NCBI RefSeq assembly: GCF_024168645.1
Contig: NZ_JALJWF010000001.1
Coordinates: 1,789,001 to 1,853,000 of the forward strand
Length of the DNA: 64,000 nt
From: Pseudomonas sp. GGS8
GTDB taxonomy: Bacteria; Pseudomonadota; Gammaproteobacteria; Pseudomonadales; Pseudomonadaceae
Direction of reading: 5' to 3'
Below are positions 27,093-36,628 of this stretch, piece after piece (within the stretch, counting starts at the first letter, position 1; each line of letters opens with the position of its first letter). The position numbers were made by a program, and so were the translations under genes. Under the pieces are notes generated by a model, which was given only the letters and a program-made list of their open reading frames with translations, did no database searches and was not told where the DNA came from.

Positions 27093-28469
27093 CTACCTTC
27101 TGCGGTGAACACGCCAACCCAATACCCCAAGCACCATCAATCCAAATACCCCGGCAATCGCCCACATCAACTGGTCATAACTCATCAGCGGCTTCTCGAT
27201 CCGCAAATACCCCGGTTGCAGCAGCAACTCACGCATCGCCGTGTTCGCCTCGGCCAGCGTCACTTCTTGCAGTGCCTTGGCCGGGTTGGTGAAATGGCCG
27301 TCCTCGTAGTCCCCAAGGGCGCTCCAGTAGTAATCCGCCAGAGCGCTGTTGCCTTGCACGGCCCAAGTCTGGCGGGCGATGGCGGCGTCCTTGAGGCGAG
27401 CGAAGGTGGTGGCATCAAGACCGTTCTTGAGCAAATCGGCTTTGAGCTCATCCAGCACCTGTTCAGCTGCCGGCACGTCGCCGCGTTCAAGGTCGGCGTT
27501 CAGGCTCATGAAGCCCACTCCGCCAAACACCTCACGCTCGGCGGAGGGTCCATAGGACAACCCATGGACCAGGCGCAGCTGGCGATAGAGCGCCCAATCC
27601 AGGTAGTCCTTGAGCAAATCGAACGTTTCGTCGTGCTGGTCTTCCTGCACCGGCTCCGGCACCAGCCAGTGCAACTTGGCGCCGCCACCGACAAGACCGT
27701 GGCTCAGAGTGCGCTCATGGGCCGCGCTGGCCTGGATTGCCGGCAAGGGCAGGTGATCGGCAGGCTCAACGGCTACGAGCGCGCCATACGCCCGCTCCAG
27801 ATAGGCCGGCAGCAGGCGGTCGAGCTCGCCGACCACGATCAGGGTCATGTTATTGGGCGCGTACCAGGCTTTGCGCACCTTCTCCAGTTGCTCGCGGGTC
27901 AGGTGATCGACTTCGGCGCGCTCTGGGCATTTGAGGCCCAGCTCCACCGCTAACTGATTACTGGCGGTGTGGCCCAGGTCCTGGCGATCGAGCCAGCGTT
28001 GCAGGTGCGAATAATGGCCACCGTCTTCGCGCTCGACCACCTGCTTGGCGACGTTGATAGCGTTGTCGTCGATACGGGTCTGGGTCAGCAGCGCCAACAA
28101 CAGATCGAGGGCCTTACGCTGGTTTTTCGCCGGCACTTCGATGACGAACGTGGTGTCGGCATTGCTGGTGTAAGCGTTCCACTCACCACCCAGGCTCTGC
28201 ATGCGCTCTTCCAGACCACCTTCGCCGGTGGCATCGATACCGCTGAACAGCAAGTGCTCGAGCAGATGCGGCAGCTCCTTGTCGGCGCAGCTGAAATCAT
28301 CCAGACCCACGCCGACCACCAGCCGAATCGCCACATGCCCGCGCTCGGTGCCCGGTTTGAGGACCAGTTGCAGACCGTTGGGCAGCGTATAGCCCTCGAC
28401 CTGAAAGCGATCCAGGGCAAATGAAGGCAGGGAGCCAAGCAACAGACAAGCGAACAGCAGACAACGCAT
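27093..28469 (-). CDS. M16 family zinc metallopeptidase, membrane-anchored
   Basis: 458-aa exported protein. The signal peptide (about residues 1-18, ending PSFA) is followed by an M16A domain with the inverted zinc motif HLLEH in PHLLEHLLFSG near residues 69-73, and the usual downstream Glu region (EVPAKNQRKALDLLLALL). A second M16C-like half follows. The C-terminus is unusual for the family: a TM helix (MWAIAGVFGLMVLGVLGW) followed by RVHRRR, so the enzyme is probably tethered to the inner membrane facing the periplasm. The substrate is unknown. It shares strand with the Na/Pi gene 56 bp upstream. Confidence 0.87.
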   Translation of the reverse strand: MRCLLFACLLLGSLPSFALDRFQVEGYTLPNGLQLVLKPGTERGHVAIRLVVGVGLDDFSCADKELPHLLEHLLFSGIDATGEGGLEERMQSLGGEWNAYTSNADTTFVIEVPAKNQRKALDLLLALLTQTRIDDNAINVAKQVVEREDGGHYSHLQRWLDRQDLGHTASNQLAVELGLKCPERAEVDHLTREQLEKVRKAWYAPNNMTLIVVGELDRLLPAYLERAYGALVAVEPADHLPLPAIQASAAHERTLSHGLVGGGAKLHWLVPEPVQEDQHDETFDLLKDYLDWALYRQLRLVHGLSYGPSAEREVFGGVGFMSLNADLERGDVPAAEQVLDELKADLLKNGLDATTFARLKDAAIARQTWAVQGNSALADYYWSALGDYEDGHFTNPAKALQEVTLAEANTAMRELLLQPGYLRIEKPLMSYDQLMWAIAGVFGLMVLGVLGWRVHRRR

Positions 28470-28525
28470 AACGAGTTTCCGTACGACCAGCGTAATTACT
28501 ACAGACTTCAGGCAACTGTGGACGT

Positions 28526-30184
28526 TCAGGGTGAATGAGTGATGTCAGCCATATCGTCGACTGCCAGAGCGCCAGTGTCCGAAGTACCCAATACCGCATA
28601 GGCGCTGCTGCAAAACAGCGAATTGAGGCGCCTCATGTCAGCGATCAGCTCCAGATGCAGCGAACTGGTCTCGATGCTTTGCACAATCTTACGGTGCAAA
28701 CGACTGACATGGGCGTGGGCCAGGCGGCGTTCCTGTGCGCGAAAGCGACGTTTCTCCCGCAGTAACTGGCGAGCACTTTCCGGGTCGGAACTGAGGAACA
28801 CCGACAACCCCAGACGCAAGTTGGCAATCAGCTGGCTGTGCAGCCCCGCCAACTCTTCCAGACCGACCTCGGAAAACGACCGGCGCTGCGAGGTTTTCTG
28901 CTGCTGAACTTTGCGCAGCATGCGTTCGATCACGTCGCTGGCCAGCTTCAGGTTGATCGCCAGCTCGATGGTTTCCGCCCAACGCTGGCTGTCCTGTTCG
29001 CTGAGGTCTTCGCGGGGCATTTGCGCCAGATAGAGTTTGATCGCGCTGTAGAGCGCTTCGACATCATCGGTCAGACGCCGGATTTCCTGGGTAACGGCTG
29101 TCTGTTTGCCGCGCAGTACGGCGAGCATGGCTTCGAGCATGCTGTCGACCAGATCGCCGATGCGCAGGGTTTCCCGGGCGGCATTGGCCAGTGCCAGGCT
29201 AGGGGTCACCAACGCCGTCGGGTCAAGGTGCCGCGGCTTGGCCGTGCCGTTGATGTCCGGCCGCTCCGGCAGCAGCCACGCACAGAGCCTGGCCATCAGC
29301 CCGACGCTGGGCAACAGGATCAGGCAACGCGTGGTGTTGTAGATCAGGTGGAAGCCGATGACCATTTCTTGAGCGCTGAAGTTGAAGCTGTCGATCCAGT
29401 GCACCAGTGGATCGAGCACCGGAATGATCAGCAGCAGACCAATCAGTTTGTACAACAGGCTGCCCAGCGCCACCTGACGACCAGCAGCGTTCTGCATGCT
29501 GGTGCTGAGGAAAGCGAGAATGCCGCTGCCGATGTTGGCGCCGATCACCAGGCCGATCGCCACTGGCAGACTGATCACGCTGGCACCGGCGAGGGTCGCG
29601 GTCAGCAGGACGGCAGCCAGGCTGGAGTAGGAAATCATCGCGAATAACGCACCGACCAACGCATCGAGCAAGATGTCGCCGGTCAGTGAGGCGAAAATCA
29701 CCTTCACCCCCTGAGCATGAGTGATCGGCGTGGCGGCCTCGACGATCAGTTGCAGCGCCAGAATGATCAGCCCCAAACCGATGCTGACCCGGCCCATCTG
29801 CCCGACCCGGGTCTGTTTGCGCGACAGGAAGAAAATCACCCCGAGGAAGATCAGCAGCGGCGACAGCCACGACAGGTCGAGGGTCAGTACCCGCGCCATC
29901 AGTGCGGTACCGACATCGGCGCCGAGCATGGTCGCCAGGGCCGGGGTCAGCGCCATCAGGCCCTGACCGACAAACGAGGTGACGAGCATGGCGGTGGCGT
30001 TGCTGCTCTGGACCATGGCGGTCACCATGATCCCGGCGATAAACGCCAGCCAGCGCCTGGACATGTTCTGGCCGATCACGTGGCGCAAGTTGGAGCCATA
30101 AACCCGCAAGATGCCGGTTCGGACGATGTGCGTGCCCCAGATCAACAAGGCCACGGCCGATAACAAATTGAGCAGGGTGAGCAT
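28526..30184 (-). CDS. Na/Pi cotransporter family protein (PhoU-like C-terminus)
   Basis: 552-aa protein. The N-terminal 330 residues hold two Na/Pi-cotransporter repeats with Gln/Ser-rich signature segments (MVQSSNATAMLVTSFVGQG and YSSLAAVLLTATLAGA), which form the transport core. The C-terminal 200 residues are helical and charged, resembling the PhoU-like domain. It probably moves phosphate with sodium across the inner membrane, although some members act in regulation. It reads towards the M16 peptidase gene. Confidence 0.88.
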   Translation of the reverse strand: MLTLLNLLSAVALLIWGTHIVRTGILRVYGSNLRHVIGQNMSRRWLAFIAGIMVTAMVQSSNATAMLVTSFVGQGLMALTPALATMLGADVGTALMARVLTLDLSWLSPLLIFLGVIFFLSRKQTRVGQMGRVSIGLGLIILALQLIVEAATPITHAQGVKVIFASLTGDILLDALVGALFAMISYSSLAAVLLTATLAGASVISLPVAIGLVIGANIGSGILAFLSTSMQNAAGRQVALGSLLYKLIGLLLIIPVLDPLVHWIDSFNFSAQEMVIGFHLIYNTTRCLILLPSVGLMARLCAWLLPERPDINGTAKPRHLDPTALVTPSLALANAARETLRIGDLVDSMLEAMLAVLRGKQTAVTQEIRRLTDDVEALYSAIKLYLAQMPREDLSEQDSQRWAETIELAINLKLASDVIERMLRKVQQQKTSQRRSFSEVGLEELAGLHSQLIANLRLGLSVFLSSDPESARQLLREKRRFRAQERRLAHAHVSRLHRKIVQSIETSSLHLELIADMRRLNSLFCSSAYAVLGTSDTGALAVDDMADITHSP

Positions 30185-30350
30185 ACAGGCCCCCTGTGGT
30201 GGTAGCGCCCCAGTGGGGCAAGTTGACGGTGCCGCGCGTTTTTCTACGTTCTGTACTTAAGCTGTAGTTGGCTAACGGTCTGGACGCCAGCATCGCATAG
30301 CTAAAGAAGCGATTGAAACAAAACTGTCATGAAAACAGTTTGATGCAGAC

Positions 30351-30382
30351 ATGACAAAGGGGCCCGAAGGCCCCTTTGTCAT
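30351..30382. terminator. Strong terminator-like hairpin after the terC-type gene
   Basis: ATGACAAAGGGGCC-CGAA-GGCCCCTTTGTCAT is a perfect 14-bp stem with a CGAA tetraloop, 15 bp beyond the stop of the TerC gene (minus strand). The AAAGG...CCTTT ends give a modest U-tract on each strand. The 30185-30350 gap otherwise holds only upstream sequence of the Na/Pi gene, with a small AAACTGT/ACAGTTT inverted repeat at 30321-30341. Confidence 0.65.
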
Positions 30383-30397
30383 GGCAGGGTGTTCGGG

Positions 30398-31165
30398 TTA
30401 TTGGCCCGGAACATCCTTGCGCAGTTTCACCGGCTCTTGCTGTGTGCGTTTTTTCGCAATTGCGGTGCGCATCTTGATGTTGATTGCTTCCACTGCCAGC
30501 GAGAACGCCATGGCGAAGTAGACGTAGCCTTTTGGCACGTGCACATCAAAAGACTCGGCAATCAGCACGGTACCGACGATCAACAGGAAAGACAGCGCCA
30601 GCATTTTCAGCGACGGGTGCCTGTCGATGAACTCGCTGATGGTGCCAGAAGCCCACATCATCACCAGCACAGCAACGATGATCGCCGCGACCATGACCGG
30701 TACGTGGGACACCATGCCAACGGCAGTGATGACCGAGTCCAGTGAGAACACAATGTCGATGATCGCGATCTGAATAATGGTGTAGAGGAAGTTGCCGCCC
30801 TTGCCGCTCGGCTCCTCATTGGTTTCGTCTTCGCCTTCCAGCGCGTGGTACATCTCTTGCGAGCTTTTCCACAGCAGGAACAGACCACCGAAGAACAGGA
30901 TCAAGTCACGCCCGGAGATACCCTGACCGAATACTTCGAACAGGTCTGCGGTGAGGCGCATGACCCAGGTGATCGACAACAGCAACAGAATCCGCGTGAC
31001 CATGGCCAGTGCGAGGCCGAAGATCCGGGTGCGCGCCTGCATGTGCTTGGGCATGCGGCTGACCAGGATCGAAATCATGATGATGTTGTCGATGCCCAGA
31101 ACGATCTCCAGGGCAGTCAGGGTGAAGAAGGCAACCCAGATTTCAGGGTTGGTCAGCCATTCCAT
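30398..31165 (-). CDS. TerC family integral membrane protein
   Basis: 255-aa polytopic membrane protein, preceded by AAAGGA. TerC hallmarks are the acidic intramembrane motif LEIVLGIDNIIMISIL near residues 18-34 and the second copy IAIIDIVFSLDSVITAVG near 132-150. A soluble acidic loop (EGEDETNEEPSGKGG) separates the halves. Members are linked to Mn2+ efflux and metal/stress tolerance; which applies here cannot be read from sequence. It is downstream of the citrate transporter gene by 85 bp on the same strand. Confidence 0.9.
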   Translation of the reverse strand: MEWLTNPEIWVAFFTLTALEIVLGIDNIIMISILVSRMPKHMQARTRIFGLALAMVTRILLLLSITWVMRLTADLFEVFGQGISGRDLILFFGGLFLLWKSSQEMYHALEGEDETNEEPSGKGGNFLYTIIQIAIIDIVFSLDSVITAVGMVSHVPVMVAAIIVAVLVMMWASGTISEFIDRHPSLKMLALSFLLIVGTVLIAESFDVHVPKGYVYFAMAFSLAVEAINIKMRTAIAKKRTQQEPVKLRKDVPGQ

Positions 31166-31250
31166 GTGTATTCCTTTGAGGATGTGTTAAACCACGAAGG
31201 GCCCGGGCTTCATACAGCAAAGCCTGGACCCGTCATGGTGAGTCTTGGGC

Positions 31251-32558
31251 TTATAGCGTGCTGAACAGCGGAAAGATCCCCATCAGCAAGGCCGCCACCA
31301 GTATGCACAGGCAAACCAGCACTGCCCATTTCAGGGTGAACCGCTGATGGTCACCGAACTCGATACCGGCCAGGGCTACCAACAGATAGGTCGAGGGTAC
31401 TAGCGGGCTCAGCAAGTGGACGGGCTGACCGACGATCGAGGCACGTGCCATTTCTACCGCGGTTATACCGTAATGACTGGCGGCTTCGGCAAGTACTGGT
31501 AACACGCCGTAATAAAATGCGTCGTTCGACATGAAGAACGTGAACGGCATGCTCACCAGCGCGGTGATCACGGCCAGGTACGGGCCGAGGAAATCCGGGA
31601 TGACTGCCAGCAGGCTCTTGGACATCGCGTCGACCATGCCGGTGCCCGTCAGGATACCGGTGAAGATACCCGCGGCAAAGATCAACCCGACCACCGCCAA
31701 CACGCTACCAGCGTGGGCCGCAACGCGGTCCTTCTGCTGTTGCAGGCAAGGGTAGTTGACGATCATCGCGATACTGAATGCCACCATGAACAGCACCGGC
31801 AGCGGCAACAGGCCAGCAATCAGGGTGCCCATGAGCGCCAGAGTCAGCGCGCCGTTGAACCAGATCAGCTTTGGACGACGGGCATCCGGGAACTGCGAAA
31901 CGCTGATTTCGCTGTGGTCGATTTCATCACCGACCAGATGCAGCTCACCCAGACGCGCACGCTCGCGTTTACCGTAGACGTAGGCAATCGCCAGAATCGC
32001 CACCACGCCGGCCAGCATCGCCGGAATCATCGGCACGAAAATGGCGGACGGGTCCACATGCAGCGCACTGGCCGCACGAGCGGTCGGACCACCCCATGGC
32101 GTCATGTTCATCACGCCACCGGCGAGGATGATCAGACCGGCCATGATCCGCGGGCTCATGCCGATGCGGCTGTAGAGCGGCAGCATGGCGGCCACGCAGA
32201 TCATGTAAGTGGTGGCGCCATCACCGTCCATGGACACGATCAGCGCCAGAACGGCGGTACCGACCGACACTTTCAACGGGTCGCCTTTGACCAGTTTGAG
32301 GATCTTGCGCACGGCCGGGTCGAACAGGCCGGAGTCGATCATCAGGGCGAAATAGAGAATGGCGAACATCAGCATCACGCCGGTCGGCGCGAGCTTGGTG
32401 ATGCCTTCAAGCATCATTGGGCCGATCTTCGGCGAGAAACCGCCGAACAGGGCGAAGATGATCGGGATGATGATCAGGGCGATCAGCGCGGACAGGCGCT
32501 TGGTCATGATCAGGAACATGAACGTGATGACCATGGCAAAGCCAAGGAAAGTCAGCAT
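31251..32558 (-). CDS. CitMHS family citrate:H+ (metal-citrate) symporter
   Basis: 435-aa polytopic transporter with about twelve hydrophobic helices. CitMHS features are SMDGDGATTYMICVAAMLPLY near residues 109-129, NMTPWGGPTARAASAL near 151-166, and FFMSNDAFYYGVLPVLAEAASHYGI near 338-362. It imports citrate, often complexed with divalent metal, by proton symport. GGAG precedes the ATG by a few bases. No citrate-sensing two-component genes adjoin it, unlike many citM loci. Confidence 0.9.
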   Translation of the reverse strand: MLTFLGFAMVITFMFLIMTKRLSALIALIIIPIIFALFGGFSPKIGPMMLEGITKLAPTGVMLMFAILYFALMIDSGLFDPAVRKILKLVKGDPLKVSVGTAVLALIVSMDGDGATTYMICVAAMLPLYSRIGMSPRIMAGLIILAGGVMNMTPWGGPTARAASALHVDPSAIFVPMIPAMLAGVVAILAIAYVYGKRERARLGELHLVGDEIDHSEISVSQFPDARRPKLIWFNGALTLALMGTLIAGLLPLPVLFMVAFSIAMIVNYPCLQQQKDRVAAHAGSVLAVVGLIFAAGIFTGILTGTGMVDAMSKSLLAVIPDFLGPYLAVITALVSMPFTFFMSNDAFYYGVLPVLAEAASHYGITAVEMARASIVGQPVHLLSPLVPSTYLLVALAGIEFGDHQRFTLKWAVLVCLCILVAALLMGIFPLFSTL

Positions 32559-32952
32559 AGGAATACTCCAGGCGTAGCGTGGCTAGGGAATGGGCGAACC
32601 GGTTGGGTCAGCGCAGAACGGGAAGCACGAAACGTACGGGCGGAGTTGCAGCGAAGAGGCGGATAGGAGTGGACATCAGAATCACCATTGTTGTTGTTAA
32701 ATGGGCCGGGCGGGCAATAAAACACTCGCGTTGGCCAACCGGTCTGTTGCCGGCAGTGAGGCGATCCTAATCGGGGAAGCTTTCAGCCAGCTTTCGCGGA
32801 TGAAAGCATTGACCGAATGTACGACCGGTCGTCGGGCGGGTTTAAAGTCTGTAGGTGCGGGGTCAGGAGCAAGACATGGGCGAACCCATGCAGGATATCG
32901 CCCACTGTCATTGCTCGATTTGCCGTCCGCCGAGGCCGAAGAACAATTCTGA
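32559..32952. other. Intergenic region upstream of the citrate transporter
   Basis: About 390 bp with no credible gene. The only feature I can point to is the perfect 12-bp palindrome ACGACCGGTCGT at 32821-32832, a possible repressor site. The minus-strand promoter for the citrate transporter must lie here but no clear -35/-10 pair stands out. Confidence 0.5.
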
Positions 32953-33279
32953 TCAGAAAACAGACAGGTCCAGCGGACGGATCGCCCCCATCCAGATCGC
33001 GTGTTCGGTGTGGTCGAGCAGATCGTTGCCGGTATCCGGGTGCAGGAACACCACCAACCCCTTGCGATTGAGCGCCAGCCACGGCAACACCTCGCCAAGG
33101 TATTGCGGCTCGAAAGCCAATTGGCAACTCCAGTCCGGGTGCGGGCCGACCGGGCGTTCATGCACCCGGCCCATCTTCAGTGGAAACAATTGCGCGGCCT
33201 GCTCACACAAGGCCCGGGCCTGCGGGAGGGTGCTGGCGTCGAAATAGACATGGGCGTGGTAGCCCTTGATCGGTTGCAT
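32953..33279 (-). CDS. DOPA 4,5-dioxygenase family protein
   Basis: 108-aa protein from the ATG at 33279 (MQPIKGYHAHVYFDAST). The family motif HAHVYFD near residues 8-14 and the later VFLHPDTGNDLLDHTEHAIWMG with further His residues match the small DOPA 4,5-dioxygenase fold, a cupin-unrelated metal-dependent ring-cleaving family. The physiological substrate in pseudomonads is unknown. The gene is divergent from the NAD(P)-binding protein gene at 33362, sharing an 82-bp promoter region. Confidence 0.85.
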   Translation of the reverse strand: MQPIKGYHAHVYFDASTLPQARALCEQAAQLFPLKMGRVHERPVGPHPDWSCQLAFEPQYLGEVLPWLALNRKGLVVFLHPDTGNDLLDHTEHAIWMGAIRPLDLSVF

Positions 33280-33361
33280 CTGAAACCCCTTTAAACCTGA
33301 TCGAACCCACACCGTTCCCCACAGGTCTCACGTTATATAGGCAGGACGTCGGAGCACAGCC

Positions 33362-34027
33362 ATGAAAAACGCCGAAACCCCGGTAGTGAAGGTAGTGCTT
33401 TATGGTGCCATGAGTAGCCTGGGCAGTGCGCTGATGGCGCAAATGCTGCGGCGCCAACATGAAGTGATCGCGATTCTCGATGACCTGACGGCGCTCGCAC
33501 CACGTCCGGGGTTGCGCACCAAGGCCGGCAATCTGTTCGATGCCAAGCGGGTCAAGCAGAGTGTGGCTGGCTGTTCGGCGGTGATCTGTCTGCTCGATGC
33601 GCCGGGGTTGCCAATGAACAGTGAACACATCGAGAAATCCATCGTACCCGGCCCGGTCGAGCAGGTGCTGGCGGTGGATGCACTGATCGACGGCATGCAG
33701 GCCGCAGGCGTTGCCCGGCTGTTTGTGGTGGGTGATTTCGAGGTGCTGGACGATCCGGAGATAGACGACCCATTGCAACGCGACGCCGCCGAAGAAATCC
33801 GCGAGGCGCTGCAAAGCAGCCCATTGCACTGGACCCTGGTGAATGCCCCACGCGGCGTGCCGGGGCTGTCCATCGAGCATTTCAGCCACGTCAGCACGAG
33901 CCTGGAACGTGGCCTGGCCGAATCGCTGGAACGGCTGAACCGCGTTGCCGTCGGGATTGCCGATGAGTTATGGCTGAATCTGCATGTTGGTCAGCATGTG
34001 AATTTTGTCGCGACTTCGGAACCGTAA
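33362..34027 (+). CDS. NAD(P)-binding Rossmann-fold protein (atypical SDR-like)
   Basis: 221-aa protein with an N-terminal dinucleotide-binding strand and loop (VVLYGAMSSLGSALMAQML; glycine motif GAMSSLG) followed by alternating beta/alpha segments (CSAVICLLDAPG, VARLFVVGDFEVL, HWTLVNAPRGVPG). It resembles NAD(P)H-binding/NmrA-like atypical SDRs. The YxxxK catalytic motif is not seen, so it may be a sensor or a reductase with another mechanism. The substrate is unknown. It converges on the LysR regulator gene with 5 bp between stops. Confidence 0.75.
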   Translation: MKNAETPVVKVVLYGAMSSLGSALMAQMLRRQHEVIAILDDLTALAPRPGLRTKAGNLFDAKRVKQSVAGCSAVICLLDAPGLPMNSEHIEKSIVPGPVEQVLAVDALIDGMQAAGVARLFVVGDFEVLDDPEIDDPLQRDAAEEIREALQSSPLHWTLVNAPRGVPGLSIEHFSHVSTSLERGLAESLERLNRVAVGIADELWLNLHVGQHVNFVATSEP

Positions 34028-34032
34028 AGCCC

Positions 34033-34983
34033 TCATACCGCAATCGATGGCAAAGGAAGGCCATTGAGCGATTGCGCACTGCTGGCCTGTTCCGCCATCA
34101 ACCAATCCACAAACGTTTGAATCAACGCCCCGCGCCGTTTGCGCTGAGGCAGGACCACGTAATAACCCAGCCTGGAAATCACTGTCTCGGCAATCGGCCG
34201 ACACAACAAACCTTGCGCCAGCAAGTTATCTACAAGGTGCCGCCAACCGATCGCAACGCCCTGGCCGCCAATCGCCGCTTGAATCAGCAAGGTGTAATTG
34301 TCGAAGCGCAGTTGCCCCGGTGCTGGCGCCGACGTGATCCCCAGCTCGCGAAACACACCGCTCCAGTCGAACCAGTTGCTGCTGTGTTCGCCTCGCAAGT
34401 GCAGCAGTGGAAACTCCAGCAATGACTGAGCCGGCAAGGGCAGGGGACGATCCTTCAAGAGCAGTGGGCTGCACACCGGAAACACCTCTTCGCTGAACAG
34501 CCAGTGACTCTCACCCTGCTTAAACCGACCATCACCGAACAGCACCGCCACATCGATATCAGTGCGCAGCATGTTGTGGCTGCGTTCACTGGTAACCAGG
34601 CTGACGTCCACTTGAGGATTGGCGGTATGGAAGCGGTGCAGACGAGGCATCAGCCAGTACGCGGCGAAGGCGAAGTCAGTCGCCACCTGCAACACTTCGT
34701 GCTGCTGTTGTGCACTGATCGCACTCAATCCTACGTCGATACTCTGTAAACCGAGCTGAACTTGCTCAAAGAGAATCGCGCCAGCCTCGGTCAGTTCGAT
34801 ACCGCGATGAATGCGGTCGAACAACCGTGTAGCGAGCTGCTCTTCCAATCGTTTGATCTGCTGGCTGATGGCCGGCTGCGTGGTGCCGAGCTCCACCGCA
34901 GCGGCAGTGAAACTGCGCTGGCGGGCCGCGGCTTCAAAGGCACGCAGCAGGTCCAGAGACAAATCACCGAGGGCGTCATACAT
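34033..34983 (-). CDS. LysR-type regulator of the choline-sulfate locus
   Basis: 316-aa LysR-type transcriptional regulator. The N-terminal winged helix (LDLLRAFEAAARQRSFTAAAVELGTTQPAISQQIKRLEEQL) is typical, and the C-terminal 200 residues form the periplasmic-binding-protein-like effector domain. It is divergent from betC, the arrangement of choline-sulfatase regulators in other pseudomonads, so it probably activates betC and the next genes in response to choline-O-sulfate or choline. Two inverted repeats in the shared promoter region are likely binding sites, one overlapping its own start codon. Confidence 0.88.
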   Translation of the reverse strand: MYDALGDLSLDLLRAFEAAARQRSFTAAAVELGTTQPAISQQIKRLEEQLATRLFDRIHRGIELTEAGAILFEQVQLGLQSIDVGLSAISAQQQHEVLQVATDFAFAAYWLMPRLHRFHTANPQVDVSLVTSERSHNMLRTDIDVAVLFGDGRFKQGESHWLFSEEVFPVCSPLLLKDRPLPLPAQSLLEFPLLHLRGEHSSNWFDWSGVFRELGITSAPAPGQLRFDNYTLLIQAAIGGQGVAIGWRHLVDNLLAQGLLCRPIAETVISRLGYYVVLPQRKRRGALIQTFVDWLMAEQASSAQSLNGLPLPSIAV

Positions 34984-35035
34984 AAGCTGTGCTTATCCTA
35001 GTCATTGCCTGGCATGGGCTTTACCACAAAGGTAA
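34982..35035. promoter_or_regulatory. Paired LysR-type binding sites between regulator and betC
   Basis: ATAAG-CTGTG-CTTAT (34982-34996) and TTACC-ACAAA-GGTAA (35021-35035) are both perfect 5-bp inverted repeats with 5-nt spacers, matching the T-N11-A LysR box layout. Their centres are 39 bp apart. The first overlaps the regulator start codon (autoregulation); the second sits 63 bp upstream of the betC start (activation). Confidence 0.6.
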
Positions 35036-35097
35036 TGGGCTCCATGCTCGATCACAGCACTCTCGCATAAATATCCACTATGGAATGCCGCGATCAC

Positions 35098-36612
35098 ATG
35101 AAGCGCAAAAATATTCTTTTCATCATGGCCGATCAAATGGCCGCGCCAATGTTGCCGTTCTACGGCCCTTCGCCCATCAAACTGCCGAATCTGAGCCGCC
35201 TCGCCGCCGAAGGCGTGGTGTTCGACGCCGCGTACTGCAACAGCCCGCTCTGCGCGCCGTCACGTTTCACCCTGGTCAGCGGTCAGTTGCCGAGCAAGAT
35301 CGGCGCCTACGACAACGCGGCCGACTTCCCGGCCGACGTTCCGACCTATGCCCACTACCTGCGGCGCCTCGGCTATCGCACCGCGCTGTCGGGCAAGATG
35401 CACTTCTGCGGCCCGGACCAGTTGCACGGCTATGAAGAACGCCTGACCAGCGACATCTACCCGGCCGACTACGGTTGGGCGGTGAACTGGGACGAGCCGG
35501 ACGTGCGGCCGACCTGGTACCACAACATGTCGTCGGTGCTGCAAGCCGGGCCCTGCGTGCGCACCAATCAGCTGGATTTCGACGAAGAGGTGGTGTTCAA
35601 GGCCCAGCAATACCTGTTCGATCACATCCGCGAAGATGGCGACCAGCCGTTCTGCCTGACCGTGTCGATGACTCACCCACACGACCCGTACACGATTCCC
35701 AAGGCATTCTGGGATCTGTACGACGACGCCGACATCCCTTTGCCGGAAACACCCGCACAGGATGAACTCGATCCGCACTCCCGGCGCCTTCTCAAAGTTT
35801 ATGACCTGTGGGACAAGCCGCTGCCTGTGGATAAGATTCGCGACGCGCGCCGTGCCTATTTCGGTGCGTGCAGCTATATCGACAGCAACGTCGGCAAACT
35901 CCTGCAAACACTCGAGGAAACAGGGCTGATCGACGACACCATCATCGTGTTCTCCGGTGACCACGGCGACATGCTCGGCGAGCGCGGGCTCTGGTACAAA
36001 ATGCACTGGTACGAAATGGCCGCCCGTGTACCGCTGCTGATCAGTGCGCCGGGGCAATTCGGCGCCGGCCGCGTCAGTGCGGCGGTCTCCACCGCCGATC
36101 TGTTGCCAACCTTTGTGGAATTGGCCGGTGGCTCATTGGAGCCAGGCCTGCCGCTGGACGGCCGCTCGCTGGTTTCACACCTGCAAGGGCAGGGCGGTCA
36201 CGACGAGGTGTTCGGCGAATACATGGCCGAAGGCACCATCAGCCCGTTGATGATGATTCGGCGCGGCGCCTACAAATTCATCTACAGCGAAGACGACCCT
36301 TGCCTGCTCTTCGACGTACACAACGACCCGCGTGAACAGGAAGAACTCAGCCATTCGCCGCAATATCGTCAACTTTTCGAGGATTTTCTCGCCGAAGCAC
36401 GGACTAAATGGAATATCCCAGTGATCCACCAACAGGTGCTCGCCAGTCAGCGACGCCGGCGTTTCGTCGCCGACGCCCTGACCATCGGCAAGCTGAAGAG
36501 CTGGGATCACCAGCCACTGGTGGACGCCAGTCAGCAGTACATGCGCAACCACATCGACCTCGACGATCTGGAGCGTAAAGCCCGTTATCCACAACCCTGC
36601 CAAAACCAATAA
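35098..36612 (+). CDS. betC: Choline-sulfatase BetC
   Basis: 504-aa sulfatase that hydrolyses choline-O-sulfate to choline and sulfate in the cytoplasm, giving a glycine betaine precursor and a sulfur source. The start at 35098 (MKRKNILFIMADQMAAPML) is preferred to an ATG six codons upstream. Motifs are the metal-binding ADQM, the formylglycine precursor Cys52 in LCAPSR, the SGKMHFCG segment, and the metal motif FSGDHGDMLGERG. The C-terminal choline sulfatase extension (about 440-504) is present. It is followed 16 bp later by a choline-binding protein gene. Confidence 0.95.
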   Translation: MKRKNILFIMADQMAAPMLPFYGPSPIKLPNLSRLAAEGVVFDAAYCNSPLCAPSRFTLVSGQLPSKIGAYDNAADFPADVPTYAHYLRRLGYRTALSGKMHFCGPDQLHGYEERLTSDIYPADYGWAVNWDEPDVRPTWYHNMSSVLQAGPCVRTNQLDFDEEVVFKAQQYLFDHIREDGDQPFCLTVSMTHPHDPYTIPKAFWDLYDDADIPLPETPAQDELDPHSRRLLKVYDLWDKPLPVDKIRDARRAYFGACSYIDSNVGKLLQTLEETGLIDDTIIVFSGDHGDMLGERGLWYKMHWYEMAARVPLLISAPGQFGAGRVSAAVSTADLLPTFVELAGGSLEPGLPLDGRSLVSHLQGQGGHDEVFGEYMAEGTISPLMMIRRGAYKFIYSEDDPCLLFDVHNDPREQEELSHSPQYRQLFEDFLAEARTKWNIPVIHQQVLASQRRRRFVADALTIGKLKSWDHQPLVDASQQYMRNHIDLDDLERKARYPQPCQNQ

Positions 36613-36628
36613 TGTTAAGGGGACGTCC

